Source of the DNA: Hyphomicrobiales bacterium
GTDB taxonomy: Bacteria > Pseudomonadota > Alphaproteobacteria > Rhizobiales > Rhizobiaceae
Direction: 5' to 3'
NCBI GenBank assembly: GCA_900467685.1
Contig: UBQX01000022.1
Span: forward strand, 1 to 64,000
Length of the DNA: 64,000 bases
Translations under genes and position numbers: made by a program
Shown here: positions 47,572-57,204 of the stretch, in pieces
How the letters are laid out: each line of letters starts with the position of its first letter
How positions within the stretch are numbered: the first letter of the stretch is position 1
Notes under the pieces: generated by a model
What the model saw: only the letters and a program-made list of their open reading frames with translations
Told to the model about the DNA's origin: nothing
Database searches by the model: none

Positions 47572-48762
47572 TTACTTCATCTGTTCGAGAAGCTTGGCCG
47601 TCGGCCAGCCGTCTGCCGGCATGCCAAGTTCTGCCTGGACCTTCTGAACGGCTGCACGCGTGCCGGAGCCGAGAATGCCGTCGATCTTGCCGACGTCATG
47701 GCTCTTGGCATCAAGCTTTTCCTGCAGAACCTTCATGTCCTCGACGGAGAGACCCGGTTCCGGATTGCCCGGATCGTAGGGTTCAGCTCCGGCAAAGCGG
47801 GTCGCGAAATAGGCAGCCGAAAGCGTATAGACGAGCGACTGGTTCCACTCGAGATAGACGTTGAAATTGGGGTAGGCGAGGAAGGCCGGCCCGAAGCGGC
47901 CCTGCGGCAGCACCAGCGAGGCGTTGAGCGCAGCGCTCGCCTTGTTGCCGTCGTGTGGTGTCACGCCGAGATTGAACCAGTCACCCGCTGTCAGCGTGCC
48001 GCCAAGGCCCGATTTCTCGAACGGCAGGTTTTCGGGAACCTTGACTTCCTGAAGCCACGGCTCACCGCGTTTGAAGCCGAGGCCGGCGAGGAAGCGCGCG
48101 GTCGTCAGGATCACGTCGGGGGCGGAGTCCTTCAGCTTCACGAGGCCATCGCCATCGCCGTCCTCGCCATACTTGATGATATCGGCGGGCAGCATCTGGG
48201 TCTGGCCGATTTCACCGGCCCAGGCGCCTGTCGTCGTCTGCGGGTCGATGTCGTTGAGCGAGGCAAGCTTGATCAGCGCGATCAGCTGCGGACGGAAGAC
48301 TTCCGGGCGGCGGCAATCGTTGGAGAGCGTGACGAGCGCATTGCGTGTGTTGAAATCGCCCTGAACAGCACCGAAATCGGTTTCCATGCCCCAGAAGGCG
48401 GTGATGACGGCGGCGGGAACGCCTGTCTCCTGTTCGGCTCTTGCGAAGACGCTGGCATATTGCTCGATCTTCTTCTTGCCGATCTGGTAGCGCGCGCCGC
48501 TGACGGTACGCTTGGAGAACTCCAGGAAGGTCTGGCGGAAGACGCCTTGCGCGCGGTCCATCTTCAGGACCTTCTGGTCGATCTGCGCGCCGGCCAGCGC
48601 CTTGTCTACGGCTTCCGGCGCGATCCCGGAGGCAACCGCTTCCGTCTCGATGCCTGCCAGGAAGGTCGAAAGGTCGTTGCCGCATTCGGCCGCGTGTCCC
48701 GATGCCGTGCTGGACAGGAGTGCGGCGGCGGCGAGGAGGGCAGGCAGGCGAACGGACGACAT
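47572..48762 (-). CDS. Lytic murein transglycosylase (MltB family) with peptidoglycan-binding domain
   Basis: This is a 396-residue periplasmic enzyme cleaving the glycan strand to 1,6-anhydro-muropeptides. The signal peptide MSSVRLPALLAAAALLSS ends near HAAEC. The catalytic glutamate is in FWGMETDFGAVQG. GEIGQTQMLPADI and the C-terminal peptidoglycan-binding module (LQEKLDAKSHDVGKIDGILG, GTRAAVQKVQ) follow. It is convergent with the antiporter gene, 9 bases away. Confidence 0.93.
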   Translation of the reverse strand: MSSVRLPALLAAAALLSSTASGHAAECGNDLSTFLAGIETEAVASGIAPEAVDKALAGAQIDQKVLKMDRAQGVFRQTFLEFSKRTVSGARYQIGKKKIEQYASVFARAEQETGVPAAVITAFWGMETDFGAVQGDFNTRNALVTLSNDCRRPEVFRPQLIALIKLASLNDIDPQTTTGAWAGEIGQTQMLPADIIKYGEDGDGDGLVKLKDSAPDVILTTARFLAGLGFKRGEPWLQEVKVPENLPFEKSGLGGTLTAGDWFNLGVTPHDGNKASAALNASLVLPQGRFGPAFLAYPNFNVYLEWNQSLVYTLSAAYFATRFAGAEPYDPGNPEPGLSVEDMKVLQEKLDAKSHDVGKIDGILGSGTRAAVQKVQAELGMPADGWPTAKLLEQMK

Positions 48763-48957
48763 AAGATAACTTTCCCGACAGTTGAAAGAATGGACGCTCT
48801 ATACCTCAGGTGAGGCCGAGAGCAAACGATGCCCGCCGTGATTCGATCCTCGCCCGGTCAAAAATTCATGACAATCGGACACGACCGTATCTTAAAACGG
48901 CAAGACGTCGAGCACAAAACGCAGGAATGCGGTGAACGCGTGGCGGACGGGGAAAAT

Positions 48958-49722
48958 TCAGACGTTCTTGAAGCGCGGCAGGCCGGCGAGCAGCCGATGC
49001 AGCGTATCGAGCGTGGAGATATCGGCGACGCCGTCGATCTTCTCGGGGCGGAAGTGACGCTGGAAGGCTTCGATCACGCCCTTGGTCTTGTCGCAGAACT
49101 CGCCGGATACGGGAACGCCATAACCATACAGAGTCAGCATGGACTGGATTGCCTCGACCGGCGGGCCGGCTTCGCCAAACTGAAAGAAGCGGCCGCCGGC
49201 GATGGGGGCGGGCGGGACCCAATGGCCTATGCCGGCCTCGTGAAGCTGCCCCCACGGAAAATGTTCGCCCGGATCAACCTTGCGCACGGGGGCTACGTCG
49301 GAATGGGCGAGCACCCGTTCCGGCGCAATCTCCCAGCGGGCGATCACGTCACGGCACAGATCGATGACGGTGGCGATCTGCGCTTTCGTGAAATCGGGAA
49401 GCGCGGGGTGCCCCGGGTTGGCGATCTCAATGCCGATGGAATGCGAATTGATGTCCGTCTCGCCCTTCCAGTGACTCTTGCCGGCATGCCAGGCGCGGCG
49501 CTCCTCTTGAACGAGCTGGTAGACAGTTCCGTCCATGTTCACGACATAGTGGCAGGACACCTCGCTCTCGGGTGCGCAGAGCCACTCGAGAGCACCGGCC
49601 TCTGTCGGCATGCCGGTATAGTGCAGGATGATCATGTCCGGGCGGTCGGTGCCGCGGCGCTCCGTATGATTGGGTGAGGGGCGCACGATGGCGGTCTTGA
49701 AGTCGGGGGCAAAGGCGCTCAT
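48958..49722 (-). CDS. N-acetylmuramoyl-L-alanine amidase (Amidase_2, AmiD-like)
   Basis: This is a 254-residue zinc amidase. The metal ligands are expected at the histidine of MIILHYTGM and at RVLAHSDVAPVRKVDPGEHF; AWHAGKSHWKGETDINSHSI is the family core. A C-terminal peptidoglycan-binding domain (LTLYGYGVPVSGEFCDKT) is present. No signal peptide is evident, so it may act on recycled muropeptides, as cytoplasmic AmpD does. Its ATG overlaps the stop of the upstream J-domain gene (ATGA). Confidence 0.9.
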   Translation of the reverse strand: MSAFAPDFKTAIVRPSPNHTERRGTDRPDMIILHYTGMPTEAGALEWLCAPESEVSCHYVVNMDGTVYQLVQEERRAWHAGKSHWKGETDINSHSIGIEIANPGHPALPDFTKAQIATVIDLCRDVIARWEIAPERVLAHSDVAPVRKVDPGEHFPWGQLHEAGIGHWVPPAPIAGGRFFQFGEAGPPVEAIQSMLTLYGYGVPVSGEFCDKTKGVIEAFQRHFRPEKIDGVADISTLDTLHRLLAGLPRFKNV

Positions 49723-50456
49723 GCGGCGCGGCGTTCTTTCTCGATGGCCGCGTAGGCCTGGTTCAGCGCCGCCATGCGCTCATTGGCGATGCCGTGGAAC
49801 TCCTCCGGCACGCCGCGCGCGATCAGGCGGTCGGGGTGATGTTCCGAAACGAGTGACCGATAGCGCTTGCGGATTTCGGCAAAGTCGGTTTCCGGGGGGA
49901 TGCCCAGAACCTTGTATGGATCCTCGCCGATGATCACATGACGAGCCATGATGCGCTCGAAACCCTGTTCGGTAATCTCGAATATCTCGGCGATGCGGTG
50001 CAGGAAGGCGATTTCGTTCTCATGCACCAGACCATCGGCCTTGGCGATGTGGAACAGTCCGTCGAGGATTTCGCTCAGCACCGGGCAATCCGGCGTGCCG
50101 CAGCCACAGAGTGCCGCCATGCGTTCGGCATAGGCTTCGTAACCGGCGACGTCCTGGCGGGCCAGATTATAGAGACGGGCGACGTTCTTCGCTTCTGAAT
50201 CCGGAAACTCGAAGATGTCCTTGAAGGCGTTGACTTCCTTCTCCGTCACGATGCCGTCTGCCTTCGCCATCTTGGCGGAAAGGGCGATCATCGCAATAGA
50301 GAAGGCGACCTTGCGGCGGGTCTCCGGATCGCCCTCGAACAGGGTCCGCACGGCCTCAACGACGCCATGCAGCGCGTTGCTCGCGGCATCCGCCACGGCG
50401 GCCGCTACACGTTCCAGGAAGGACGAAGCCTGTTCGCAAAGAAAATCAACGATCAT
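49719..50456 (-). CDS. TerB plus DnaJ-domain protein (DjlA-like)
   Basis: This is a 245-residue protein with a TerB-like helical domain (about 50-150: FSIAMIALSAKMAKADGIVTEKE, LFHIAKADGLVHENE). A C-terminal J domain contains YKVLGIPPETDFAEIRKRYR and the diagnostic HPD in SEHHPDRLIA. Such DjlA-type cochaperones recruit DnaK. It is translationally coupled to the amidase gene. The start is ATG 50456 or an in-frame TTG at 50474. Confidence 0.88.
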   Translation of the reverse strand: MIVDFLCEQASSFLERVAAAVADAASNALHGVVEAVRTLFEGDPETRRKVAFSIAMIALSAKMAKADGIVTEKEVNAFKDIFEFPDSEAKNVARLYNLARQDVAGYEAYAERMAALCGCGTPDCPVLSEILDGLFHIAKADGLVHENEIAFLHRIAEIFEITEQGFERIMARHVIIGEDPYKVLGIPPETDFAEIRKRYRSLVSEHHPDRLIARGVPEEFHGIANERMAALNQAYAAIEKERRAA

Positions 50457-50747
50457 GGTAGCGAGGTTGACCAAATAATCCGGACCTTTTCAAGTCAGTT
50501 TTCCTAATCCTTTCATCAAAAGGACTGTTCACGGTTTACGGATTCAAACCGCAACCGGATGCATCCGAGGCTCCGGGTATTTTCAGCGCCGCTGCCCGCG
50601 TGCCGGCTGACGAATTTGAAACGATTTTATTGTGCGCCCGTGTGAATATCCCGCCAAATCAAGGACTTTTCTTCAAAATGTCACTTTACAAGGCGAGGCG
50701 CGAGCGCCAATTCATGCGCAGACGCATTCAGGCATCCGGAGGATTTC

Positions 50748-51959
50748 ATGGCCAAGCAGAAAGTCGCAATGCTCACCGCCGGGGGGCTTGCACCCTGTCT
50801 GTCTTCCTCCGTTGGCGGGTTGATCGAGCGCTATAACGATGTCGCGCCTGATCTCGAGATGATTGCCTATCGCTCCGGCTATCACGGCCTTCTGCTCGGC
50901 GATATCATTCCGATCACGCAGGACATGCGCGAGAAGGCCTATATTCTTCACCATCATGGCGGTTCGCCGATCGGCAACAGCCGCGTGAAGCTGACCAATG
51001 CGGCCGACTGCGTGAAGCGCGGGCTGGTCAAGGAAGGGCAGAACCCGCTTGCCGTTGCGGCCGACCGTCTCGCCAAGGATGGCGTGACCATCCTGCACAC
51101 GATCGGCGGCGACGATACCAACACGACAGCGGCCGACCTTGCCGCCTATCTCGGCGCCAATGGCTATAACCTGACCGTTGTCGGGCTGCCGAAGACTGTC
51201 GACAATGACGTTGTTCCGATCCGCCAGACTCTCGGCGCCTGGACTGCTGCGGAAGTCGGCGCGCATTTCTTCGATCACGTGTCGAACGAACAGAGCGCCG
51301 CACCGCGCACGCTGGTGGTTCACGAAGTCATGGGCCGTCATTGCGGCTGGCTGACGGCGGCAACCGCTCTTGCCTATATCGACCGCACCAAAGGCCATGA
51401 ATATATCGAAGGCCTGATGATGAACACCGAACTGAAGAACATCGACGGCATCTACCTGCCGGAAATCGCGTTCGACCTCGACAAGGAAGCGGCCCGCCTC
51501 AGGGCCATCATGGACAAGACCGGCTTCGTCACGATCTTCGTCTCTGAAGGCGCCTGCCTCGATGCCATCGTCGCCGAGCGTGAAGCGGCCGGCGAGAGCG
51601 TCAAGCGCGATGCCTTCGGCCATGTGAAGATCGACACGATCAACGTAGGCAACTGGTTCTCCAAGCAGTTTGGGGCGCTGATCGGCGCCGAGCGCGCCAT
51701 GGTGCAGAAATCCGGCTACTATGCGCGCTCTGCACCCGCGAACGCCCGCGACCGCCATCTGATCCACTCCATGGTCGATTCGGCCGTCGAGAGCGCACTG
51801 AACAAGGTTTCAGGCGTCATTGGCCACGACGAAGACCAGGGCGGCAAGCTTCGCACGATCGAATTCCCGCGCATCAAGGGCGGCAAGCATTTCGACACGT
51901 CGGCCAAGTGGTTCTCCGATGTGATGGACTTCGTCGGCCAGAGCTGGAAGCCGGCGTAA
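50748..51959 (+). CDS. pfp: Pyrophosphate-dependent 6-phosphofructokinase
   Basis: This is a 403-residue PFK-A-fold enzyme interconverting fructose-6-phosphate and fructose-1,6-bisphosphate with PPi. The GGDDTNTTA motif has the second aspartate of PPi-dependent enzymes in place of the ATP-type glycine. The catalytic loop is GLPKTVDNDV, where the lysine is also PPi-type; MGRHCGWLTAATALA follows. GGAGG lies before the ATG. It is monocistronic, with a terminator. Confidence 0.93.
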   Translation: MAKQKVAMLTAGGLAPCLSSSVGGLIERYNDVAPDLEMIAYRSGYHGLLLGDIIPITQDMREKAYILHHHGGSPIGNSRVKLTNAADCVKRGLVKEGQNPLAVAADRLAKDGVTILHTIGGDDTNTTAADLAAYLGANGYNLTVVGLPKTVDNDVVPIRQTLGAWTAAEVGAHFFDHVSNEQSAAPRTLVVHEVMGRHCGWLTAATALAYIDRTKGHEYIEGLMMNTELKNIDGIYLPEIAFDLDKEAARLRAIMDKTGFVTIFVSEGACLDAIVAEREAAGESVKRDAFGHVKIDTINVGNWFSKQFGALIGAERAMVQKSGYYARSAPANARDRHLIHSMVDSAVESALNKVSGVIGHDEDQGGKLRTIEFPRIKGGKHFDTSAKWFSDVMDFVGQSWKPA

Positions 51960-52031
51960 ACCGCTGGTCTTCACTGTCCGAGAGGCACAAGTCACCTCTC
52001 ATGGGCTTGGCTGCCTCTTTGCCGTTGTGCG

Positions 52032-52066
52032 GCCCCGGTTACCTTCAAGGTGGCCGGGGCTCTTTT
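52032..52066 (+). terminator. Terminator of pfp
   Basis: A 12-bp stem with two G-T pairs (52032-52043 with 52049-52060) and TTCAA loop, followed by TCTTTT. Confidence 0.8.
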
Positions 52067-52174
52067 CGTTCGTCAAGTCTGGTCAAACGCAGCGTTGACA
52101 GCGCCGGGAAATGGTGGCTTCACTTTCTGTTAAGAAGTGCCGCCTGACGTTGCGGCCGACATCGGGAGGCAATC

Positions 52175-52807
52175 ATGTCCGTTGAAACATGGCTGGCATT
52201 CGCGGCGGCAGCGGCCGTGATTCTGGTCATTCCGGGACCAACGATCCTTCTGGTCGTGTCCTACGCGCTGGGTTACGGCCGCAAGACGGCAGCGGTGACG
52301 GCGTCGGGCGTAGCGCTTGGCGACTTCGTGGCCATGACGGCATCGATGCTGGGGCTGGGCGTGTTGCTTGCTACCTCGGCCGAGCTTTTCACGGTGCTGC
52401 GCTGGATCGGTGGCGCGTATCTGATCTATCTCGGCATCAAGCTCTGGCGTGCGCCCATCCAGACCGGCCCCATCAGCGACAACGACAATCTGCCGGAGCG
52501 CAAGGGCCACCGCATCTTCTTTCACGCCTTCATGGTGACGGCGCTGAACCCCAAGAGCATCATCTTTTTCGTGTCCTTCGTGCCGCAGTTCATCGACCGC
52601 AATGCGGATTTCCTGCCGCAGATGGTGGTGATGGAGGCAACCTTCGTGACCCTTGCCACACTGAACGCGCTGGGCTATGCGTTCCTGGCTGACCGCGCCC
52701 GCAGCCTCATCCGTAAGGCATCGGTGCAGAAAGCGGTCAATCGTACGGGTGGTGCCATGCTGATCTCGGCCGGCACCGTGACGGCCATTTACAGCCGCGC
52801 CGCCTGA
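52175..52807 (+). CDS. LysE-family translocator
   Basis: This is a 210-residue exporter with about six helices. The signature PGPTILLVVSYALGYGRK lies near the N-terminus, followed by WIGGAYLIYLGIKLWR and NPKSIIFFVSFVPQFI. The family exports amino acids such as lysine, threonine or homoserine lactones; the substrate is unknown. GGGAGG precedes the ATG. Confidence 0.92.
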   Translation: MSVETWLAFAAAAAVILVIPGPTILLVVSYALGYGRKTAAVTASGVALGDFVAMTASMLGLGVLLATSAELFTVLRWIGGAYLIYLGIKLWRAPIQTGPISDNDNLPERKGHRIFFHAFMVTALNPKSIIFFVSFVPQFIDRNADFLPQMVVMEATFVTLATLNALGYAFLADRARSLIRKASVQKAVNRTGGAMLISAGTVTAIYSRAA

Positions 52808-52950
52808 GGCCTCTGTGAGCCTTCGGTAAGCCCTTGGCGAAATTTCGCCACAAGCATAACACGAATTTGCCTTATTCGTGGTTAAGAGAGTATTATCGGA
52901 GCGGTCACAAACTTGTGATCGACCGTGGGATCAACGGGGAACAAGACCGC

Positions 52951-53937
52951 GTGATTTTGAAGAAGACCGTCAAAACCGGCCTGGCTGCCACTGGTGTACT
53001 CTCAGCGCTCTTTGCAGCAGGCTGTACGTCAGTCGTCCAGACGCCGGTTGATCAGCTGATGTCGGAACAGATCGTTGTTCCCTCGGCGAAGCCCGGAACG
53101 CAGATTGCAGGCATTCCGTCGGCGGACGATATTCAGGCGATGGCGCAGATGGAAACCGAGGTTGCCAACGCCCGCGCCAAGGCCATGGAAGAAAAGCGCA
53201 TCGCAGCGGCAGCCGCTGTTGCTGCAGCCCGCGAACAGGCTGCATTGTGCGCCTCCATGGCGGCCAGCGCGTCTTCCGCCGCAGCGCCTGCGGACGGAGA
53301 AGCCGGAAAGAAGGCCAGGGTCACCGAAGCCAGTGCACCCGCCGTCAACTGCCCTGCCAAAGCTGGCGACCCGGTGACGGCTGCGGCTGAAAAGTCCGGC
53401 CCGACGGTCGAGCTTGCCGAGGCCGTCAACACGCCGGCCACCAGCGTGAACTCCTCTCTAGCCTATGCCGCTCCGCCGCTGCCGGCGAGCAGCGATGCAT
53501 TTGCGGCGCAGAACCAGGCCATGCAGTCTTCGGGACTGATCATGGCGGACGCTCCGGCCTCGATGACGATCGCGATGGCTCCGGACGCGAACAATGGCCA
53601 CATCAACAACCTGATTTCGAAGTACGCTTCCATGTATGGCGTGCCGGAAACGCTGGTTCATCGCGTTGCCAAGCGCGAGAGCACCTACAATCCGCGTGCC
53701 CTGCATCGTGGCAATTACGGCCTGATGCAGATCCGTTACAACACGGCGAAGAGCCTGGGTTACGACGGTGCGCCGACGGGGCTGCTGGATGCCGAGACCA
53801 ATCTGAAATACGCCGTGAAATACCTGCGTGGCGCCTGGATCGTCGCCGGCAAGAACGAGAAGGCTGCCGACTGGCTCTATCGCACCGGCTATTATTATGA
53901 TGCCAAGCGCAAGGGCCTGCTGGACGACATCCAGTAA
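52951..53937 (+). CDS. Lytic transglycosylase lipoprotein (SLT domain)
   Basis: This is a 328-residue lipoprotein. The GTG start at 52951 follows GGGGAA. The signal peptide LAATGVLSALFAAGC puts the lipidated cysteine at position 25. A long Ala/Glu-rich linker precedes the SLT domain (about 220-328) with catalytic E243 in AKRESTYNPRAL and GLMQIRYNTAKSLGY. It cleaves peptidoglycan glycan strands. The open frame upstream to 52834 lacks a usable start site. A near-CtrA box (TTAA-N7-TTAT, 52882-52896) lies 55 bases upstream. Confidence 0.88.
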   Translation: MILKKTVKTGLAATGVLSALFAAGCTSVVQTPVDQLMSEQIVVPSAKPGTQIAGIPSADDIQAMAQMETEVANARAKAMEEKRIAAAAAVAAAREQAALCASMAASASSAAAPADGEAGKKARVTEASAPAVNCPAKAGDPVTAAAEKSGPTVELAEAVNTPATSVNSSLAYAAPPLPASSDAFAAQNQAMQSSGLIMADAPASMTIAMAPDANNGHINNLISKYASMYGVPETLVHRVAKRESTYNPRALHRGNYGLMQIRYNTAKSLGYDGAPTGLLDAETNLKYAVKYLRGAWIVAGKNEKAADWLYRTGYYYDAKRKGLLDDIQ

Positions 53938-53967
53938 GAGTAGCCTGTTTGCATCATGAGAATCGAG

Positions 53968-54000
53968 AAGGCCCCGAACGTGTCCGTTCGGGGCCTTTGT
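53968..54000. terminator. Bidirectional terminator after the SLT lipoprotein
   Basis: A 13-bp perfect stem (53968-53980 with 53985-53997) and TGTC loop, followed by TTTGTGTTTTT. It lies between convergent genes. Confidence 0.85.
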
Positions 54001-54052
54001 GTTTTTGACGCGCGGTGAGGGGGCGCACCTGATGTGCGCGCCCTTGGCGGTC

Positions 54053-55423
54053 TTAATCCTTGAGCTTGCCAGCGATCGCTGCGAGCAGCGTCTGCGGACG
54101 GTAGCCGAGGCGCGACGGGCTGAGGCCCATCCGGACCACGACGAGATCACGCGAGGGAACGACCGCCACCGTCTGCCCGTCATGACCCTGCAGCCAGAAG
54201 GCGTCGGCGGGCGCGCCGAACGAGGCATTGGGTTCCTCTCCCGGGCCCGTCAGCCAGCTTTGCATCTGCGTGTAGACGCCGCCGGAGGTCGAATTCGCGG
54301 TGCGCATCATCTTCATGAAGTCTTCGCTGACCAGTCGTGTCCCGTTCCAGACGCCGTCCTGGAGCAGGAACTGGCCGATGCGGGCCCAGTCGCGCGCCGA
54401 GGCGTAGAGGTAGGAGCCGGCGGCAAACGTATCCGTCTGGTCGACCTCAAGAACTGCGGACTGCATGCCGAGCGGGTTGAACAGTTCCTTTCGCGGGAAG
54501 GCAAGCGCGGTTTCCTTGTCCGGCATCTTGTTCATCCAGTAGCGCGCCATGACGACGGATGTGCCGGTCGAGTAGTTGAACTGCGCGTCGGGCTTGGCGG
54601 TGAGCGGCTGCGATGTGGTGAACTTTGCCATGTCCGGCTGCAGGTAGAGCATGCGTGTCACGTCGGAAACGTCGCCATAATCCTCGTTGAAGACGAGGCC
54701 GCTTTGCATGGCGGCGAGGCTTTTGAGGCTGATCTCCTTGCGCTCGTCATTCGCCCATTCGGGGAACAGGTTCTTGTCATCGAAGGAGAGGAGGCCCATC
54801 TGGGCGGCGCGGCCGGCGAGGATTGCGTTGACCGTCTTGGTCATCGACCAGCCGATCAGCGGCGTTCTGTCGTCGAAGCCGGCGCCGTAGGTCTCGGCAA
54901 CGATCTTGCCGTGATGGACGACGACTATGGCCCGCATGCCGGGGCCGCGCAGCGTGTCGTCCGAAAGAATGCCGGAAAGCGCCGGGTCGAAGCTTGCACC
55001 TGCGTGGTTGCCGATGGGCCACTCGACATTGGGATCCGGTACGGTCGGCTGGGGTGGGGCGGGCAGGGCTGTCGGCGCGATTGCTTCGTCAGCGAGGTTC
55101 ATGCAGCCATAGCCGGGGCGATACACGGAACTGCGCGGGGCGGCATAGCCGAGGAGGCGGGCCGTCACCTTGCCCTTGTCCTTCTCGACATCGAGCATGA
55201 CGGCCTTGAGGATCGGATTGCCGGGTGCCTGCACATCGTCGGCAAGAACCGTCTGCGCATCGCGTCCGGCGAGGAAGACGTTGGAGCAGGCGATCTTGGC
55301 GGCATAGCTGTCGCCGACCTGCAGCAGTTCCGGTGGAACGAAACGAATGGCGATCAGAAAAGCGACGACGGCAGCGACGAGCGCGCCGATCAACCATTTC
55401 AAGAGCTTGAAGACGATACGCAT
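54053..55423 (-). CDS. Membrane-anchored serine hydrolase (beta-lactamase/DD-peptidase fold)
   Basis: This is a 456-residue protein with one N-terminal membrane helix (residues 9-27). The active-site serine is S193 in SMTK (S-x-x-K), the tyrosine motif is YST near 284, and HDGQ takes the place of KTG. This is the class C beta-lactamase-like family (6-aminohexanoate-dimer hydrolase/EstB type). It is probably a periplasmic esterase or peptidase rather than a resistance enzyme. Confidence 0.85.
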   Translation of the reverse strand: MRIVFKLLKWLIGALVAAVVAFLIAIRFVPPELLQVGDSYAAKIACSNVFLAGRDAQTVLADDVQAPGNPILKAVMLDVEKDKGKVTARLLGYAAPRSSVYRPGYGCMNLADEAIAPTALPAPPQPTVPDPNVEWPIGNHAGASFDPALSGILSDDTLRGPGMRAIVVVHHGKIVAETYGAGFDDRTPLIGWSMTKTVNAILAGRAAQMGLLSFDDKNLFPEWANDERKEISLKSLAAMQSGLVFNEDYGDVSDVTRMLYLQPDMAKFTTSQPLTAKPDAQFNYSTGTSVVMARYWMNKMPDKETALAFPRKELFNPLGMQSAVLEVDQTDTFAAGSYLYASARDWARIGQFLLQDGVWNGTRLVSEDFMKMMRTANSTSGGVYTQMQSWLTGPGEEPNASFGAPADAFWLQGHDGQTVAVVPSRDLVVVRMGLSPSRLGYRPQTLLAAIAGKLKD

Positions 55424-55552
55424 GAAGCCTCCCGCAGCCGGGTCTTATTCAGGCGAGCGTTGACGCGCCGTTCATCTGGGCTGCTTTCCCAGAATGAACA
55501 GCAAAGCCGCAAGCTTGTCCATGGCTGAACAAATGGAGTTCGAGGAAATCTT

Positions 55553-57121
55553 TCAGGCCCGGCGTGCGGCGTCCTTTGTCGCTCTGGTCGCGATGAAGTC
55601 GGCCACGGCAGAGGCGGGGAGTGGCGTCGAGGAGAGATAGCCCTGCACCTGAGATGCGCCGCGGTGACGCACGAAGTCGATCGAGTTGTCGTTGCTCTCC
55701 GGCGTGTTGGCATTCGCCACCTTGATGGCAGCACCGAACTGCATCATCGCGTCCATCAGGCCCGCCCCTTCGGCGCTGGTCAGGACGCTCTGGGTCAGCG
55801 AGCGTTCAAGCTTCAGCCCGTCCACATCCATCTTGATGACCTGATGAAGTGCGTGGAGCGCGACGCCAAAATCATGCAGCGTGACGCGGACGCCGAGCGC
55901 GTGAAGTTGCGTGAGGCGTTCGCGCACGCGTTCCATGCCCAGCGCCACCACGCTTTCCGATACTTCGATCGTCAGACGTTGTGGTGCAAGACCGGAACGG
56001 TCCAGACACCGCACGAGATGAGCGGGAAAATTGTCGTCCTCGAATTCTGCCTTGGAGATGGCGACCGAGACGGCCACCTGGCCCGGCCAGCTTGCCGCGT
56101 CCATGCAGGCGGCGTTGAGCACCCAGGCATCGATCTTGCGCGTCAGGCCGCAGCGCTCCGCCGCCGGCATGAACCGGTCAGCCGCCATCAGGCCCTTTTG
56201 CGGATGCAACCAGCGCAGAAGCGCTTCCATGGCGACGATCTGACCGTCACCGGATGAGAGGATTGGCTGGAACTCGAGCATCAACTCGCCCTGAGCGATC
56301 GCGCTTACGAGATCGCGCTCCATTTCCAGGCGACTGAGCGAGGCTTCGGCGAGGAACTTGTCGTAGAACATGACTGTCGAGCCGGTCCGGTCCTTGGCGC
56401 TATAGAGCGCCAGATCGGCGCGCTGCATGACGTCCTCGATGGGCTCGGCCACGTGCAGCGTTTCGGCGATGCCGATGCTGACGCCGACATCGACCGTGCT
56501 GCCCTCAAGCCGTACGGGTTCGCAGATGCGATCGGCAATCGCCTGGCCGAGATCCGAAAGATGCTGGCGGCTGGCGGGTGCTCGAACAAAGATGGCGAAC
56601 TCATCGCCGCCGAGGCGATACGCGGTTGCATTCTGATGGGTCGTCTCGATCGATCCGAGGCGCTCTGCGATTTCGATCAGCAACTTGTCGCCGGCGTGAT
56701 GCCCCTTGGTGTCGTTGACCAGTTTGAACTTGTCGAGATCGAGAAGAAGGAGGGCATAGGGTTGCCGCTCCGCGATCAGCCGGCGGGCTGCGGTGTGGAA
56801 GGCGGCGCGGTTCTTCAAACCGGTCAGGTGATCATGCAGCGCCTCGTGAAGCAGGCGCTGTTCCTGCAGTCGCCGTGCTTGGTCGGCCTCGTTCTGCCTG
56901 CGGCGGTTCCGGGCGAACTGAAGCGCGACAAGCCCCATCCATGCGGGCATCGCGGCCAGAGTGAATTGCGATGGATTTTCAAAGGCCCATTGAAAGAAGG
57001 AGCCGCTATATCCTGAATATCTCGAGATGAAAAAAAATGATGCAGGCAAGACCGCACCGACTGCCGAACCAACGAAAACATAACGTTGCTCAATCTTCGG
57101 CAGAAACGAATTTAACATCAT
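55553..57121 (-). CDS. GGDEF-EAL protein with intact cyclase and degenerate phosphodiesterase domain
   Basis: This is a 522-residue protein with two N-terminal helices (about 15-33 and 54-70). The GGDEF domain is intact (LGGDEF, 171-175), but the RxxD inhibitory site reads HxxA. In the EAL domain the EAL glutamate is kept (299-301). SVNLS has become SVAIS, DDFGTG has become HDFGVA and AEGVE has become NANTPES. Loss of three metal/substrate positions predicts no c-di-GMP hydrolysis. A CtrA-type palindrome spans its start codon. Confidence 0.9.
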   Translation of the reverse strand: MMLNSFLPKIEQRYVFVGSAVGAVLPASFFFISRYSGYSGSFFQWAFENPSQFTLAAMPAWMGLVALQFARNRRRQNEADQARRLQEQRLLHEALHDHLTGLKNRAAFHTAARRLIAERQPYALLLLDLDKFKLVNDTKGHHAGDKLLIEIAERLGSIETTHQNATAYRLGGDEFAIFVRAPASRQHLSDLGQAIADRICEPVRLEGSTVDVGVSIGIAETLHVAEPIEDVMQRADLALYSAKDRTGSTVMFYDKFLAEASLSRLEMERDLVSAIAQGELMLEFQPILSSGDGQIVAMEALLRWLHPQKGLMAADRFMPAAERCGLTRKIDAWVLNAACMDAASWPGQVAVSVAISKAEFEDDNFPAHLVRCLDRSGLAPQRLTIEVSESVVALGMERVRERLTQLHALGVRVTLHDFGVALHALHQVIKMDVDGLKLERSLTQSVLTSAEGAGLMDAMMQFGAAIKVANANTPESNDNSIDFVRHRGASQVQGYLSSTPLPASAVADFIATRATKDAARRA

Positions 57122-57127
57122 GTTAAA
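57111..57127. promoter_or_regulatory. CtrA-type palindrome over the GGDEF-EAL start codon
   Basis: TTTAACAT-C-ATGTTAAA, a perfect dyad containing TTAA-N7-TTAA. It covers the ATG of the GGDEF-EAL gene on the minus strand. A second, one-mismatch site (TTAA-N7-TTAT) is at 57166-57180. Confidence 0.45.
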
Positions 57128-57204
57128 TGCTCCTGGTTTGTGCGCGGACTCTAGGGCCAGTCGCGTTAACAGGTCGTTATCCGGGGCGGTTAATCAGGGG
57201 TAAA

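Noticed and set aside
54053-55423. Antibiotic-resistance beta-lactamase
   Set aside because: The S-x-x-K fold is shared with esterases and amide hydrolases; the KTG motif is HDGQ and no resistance context exists.
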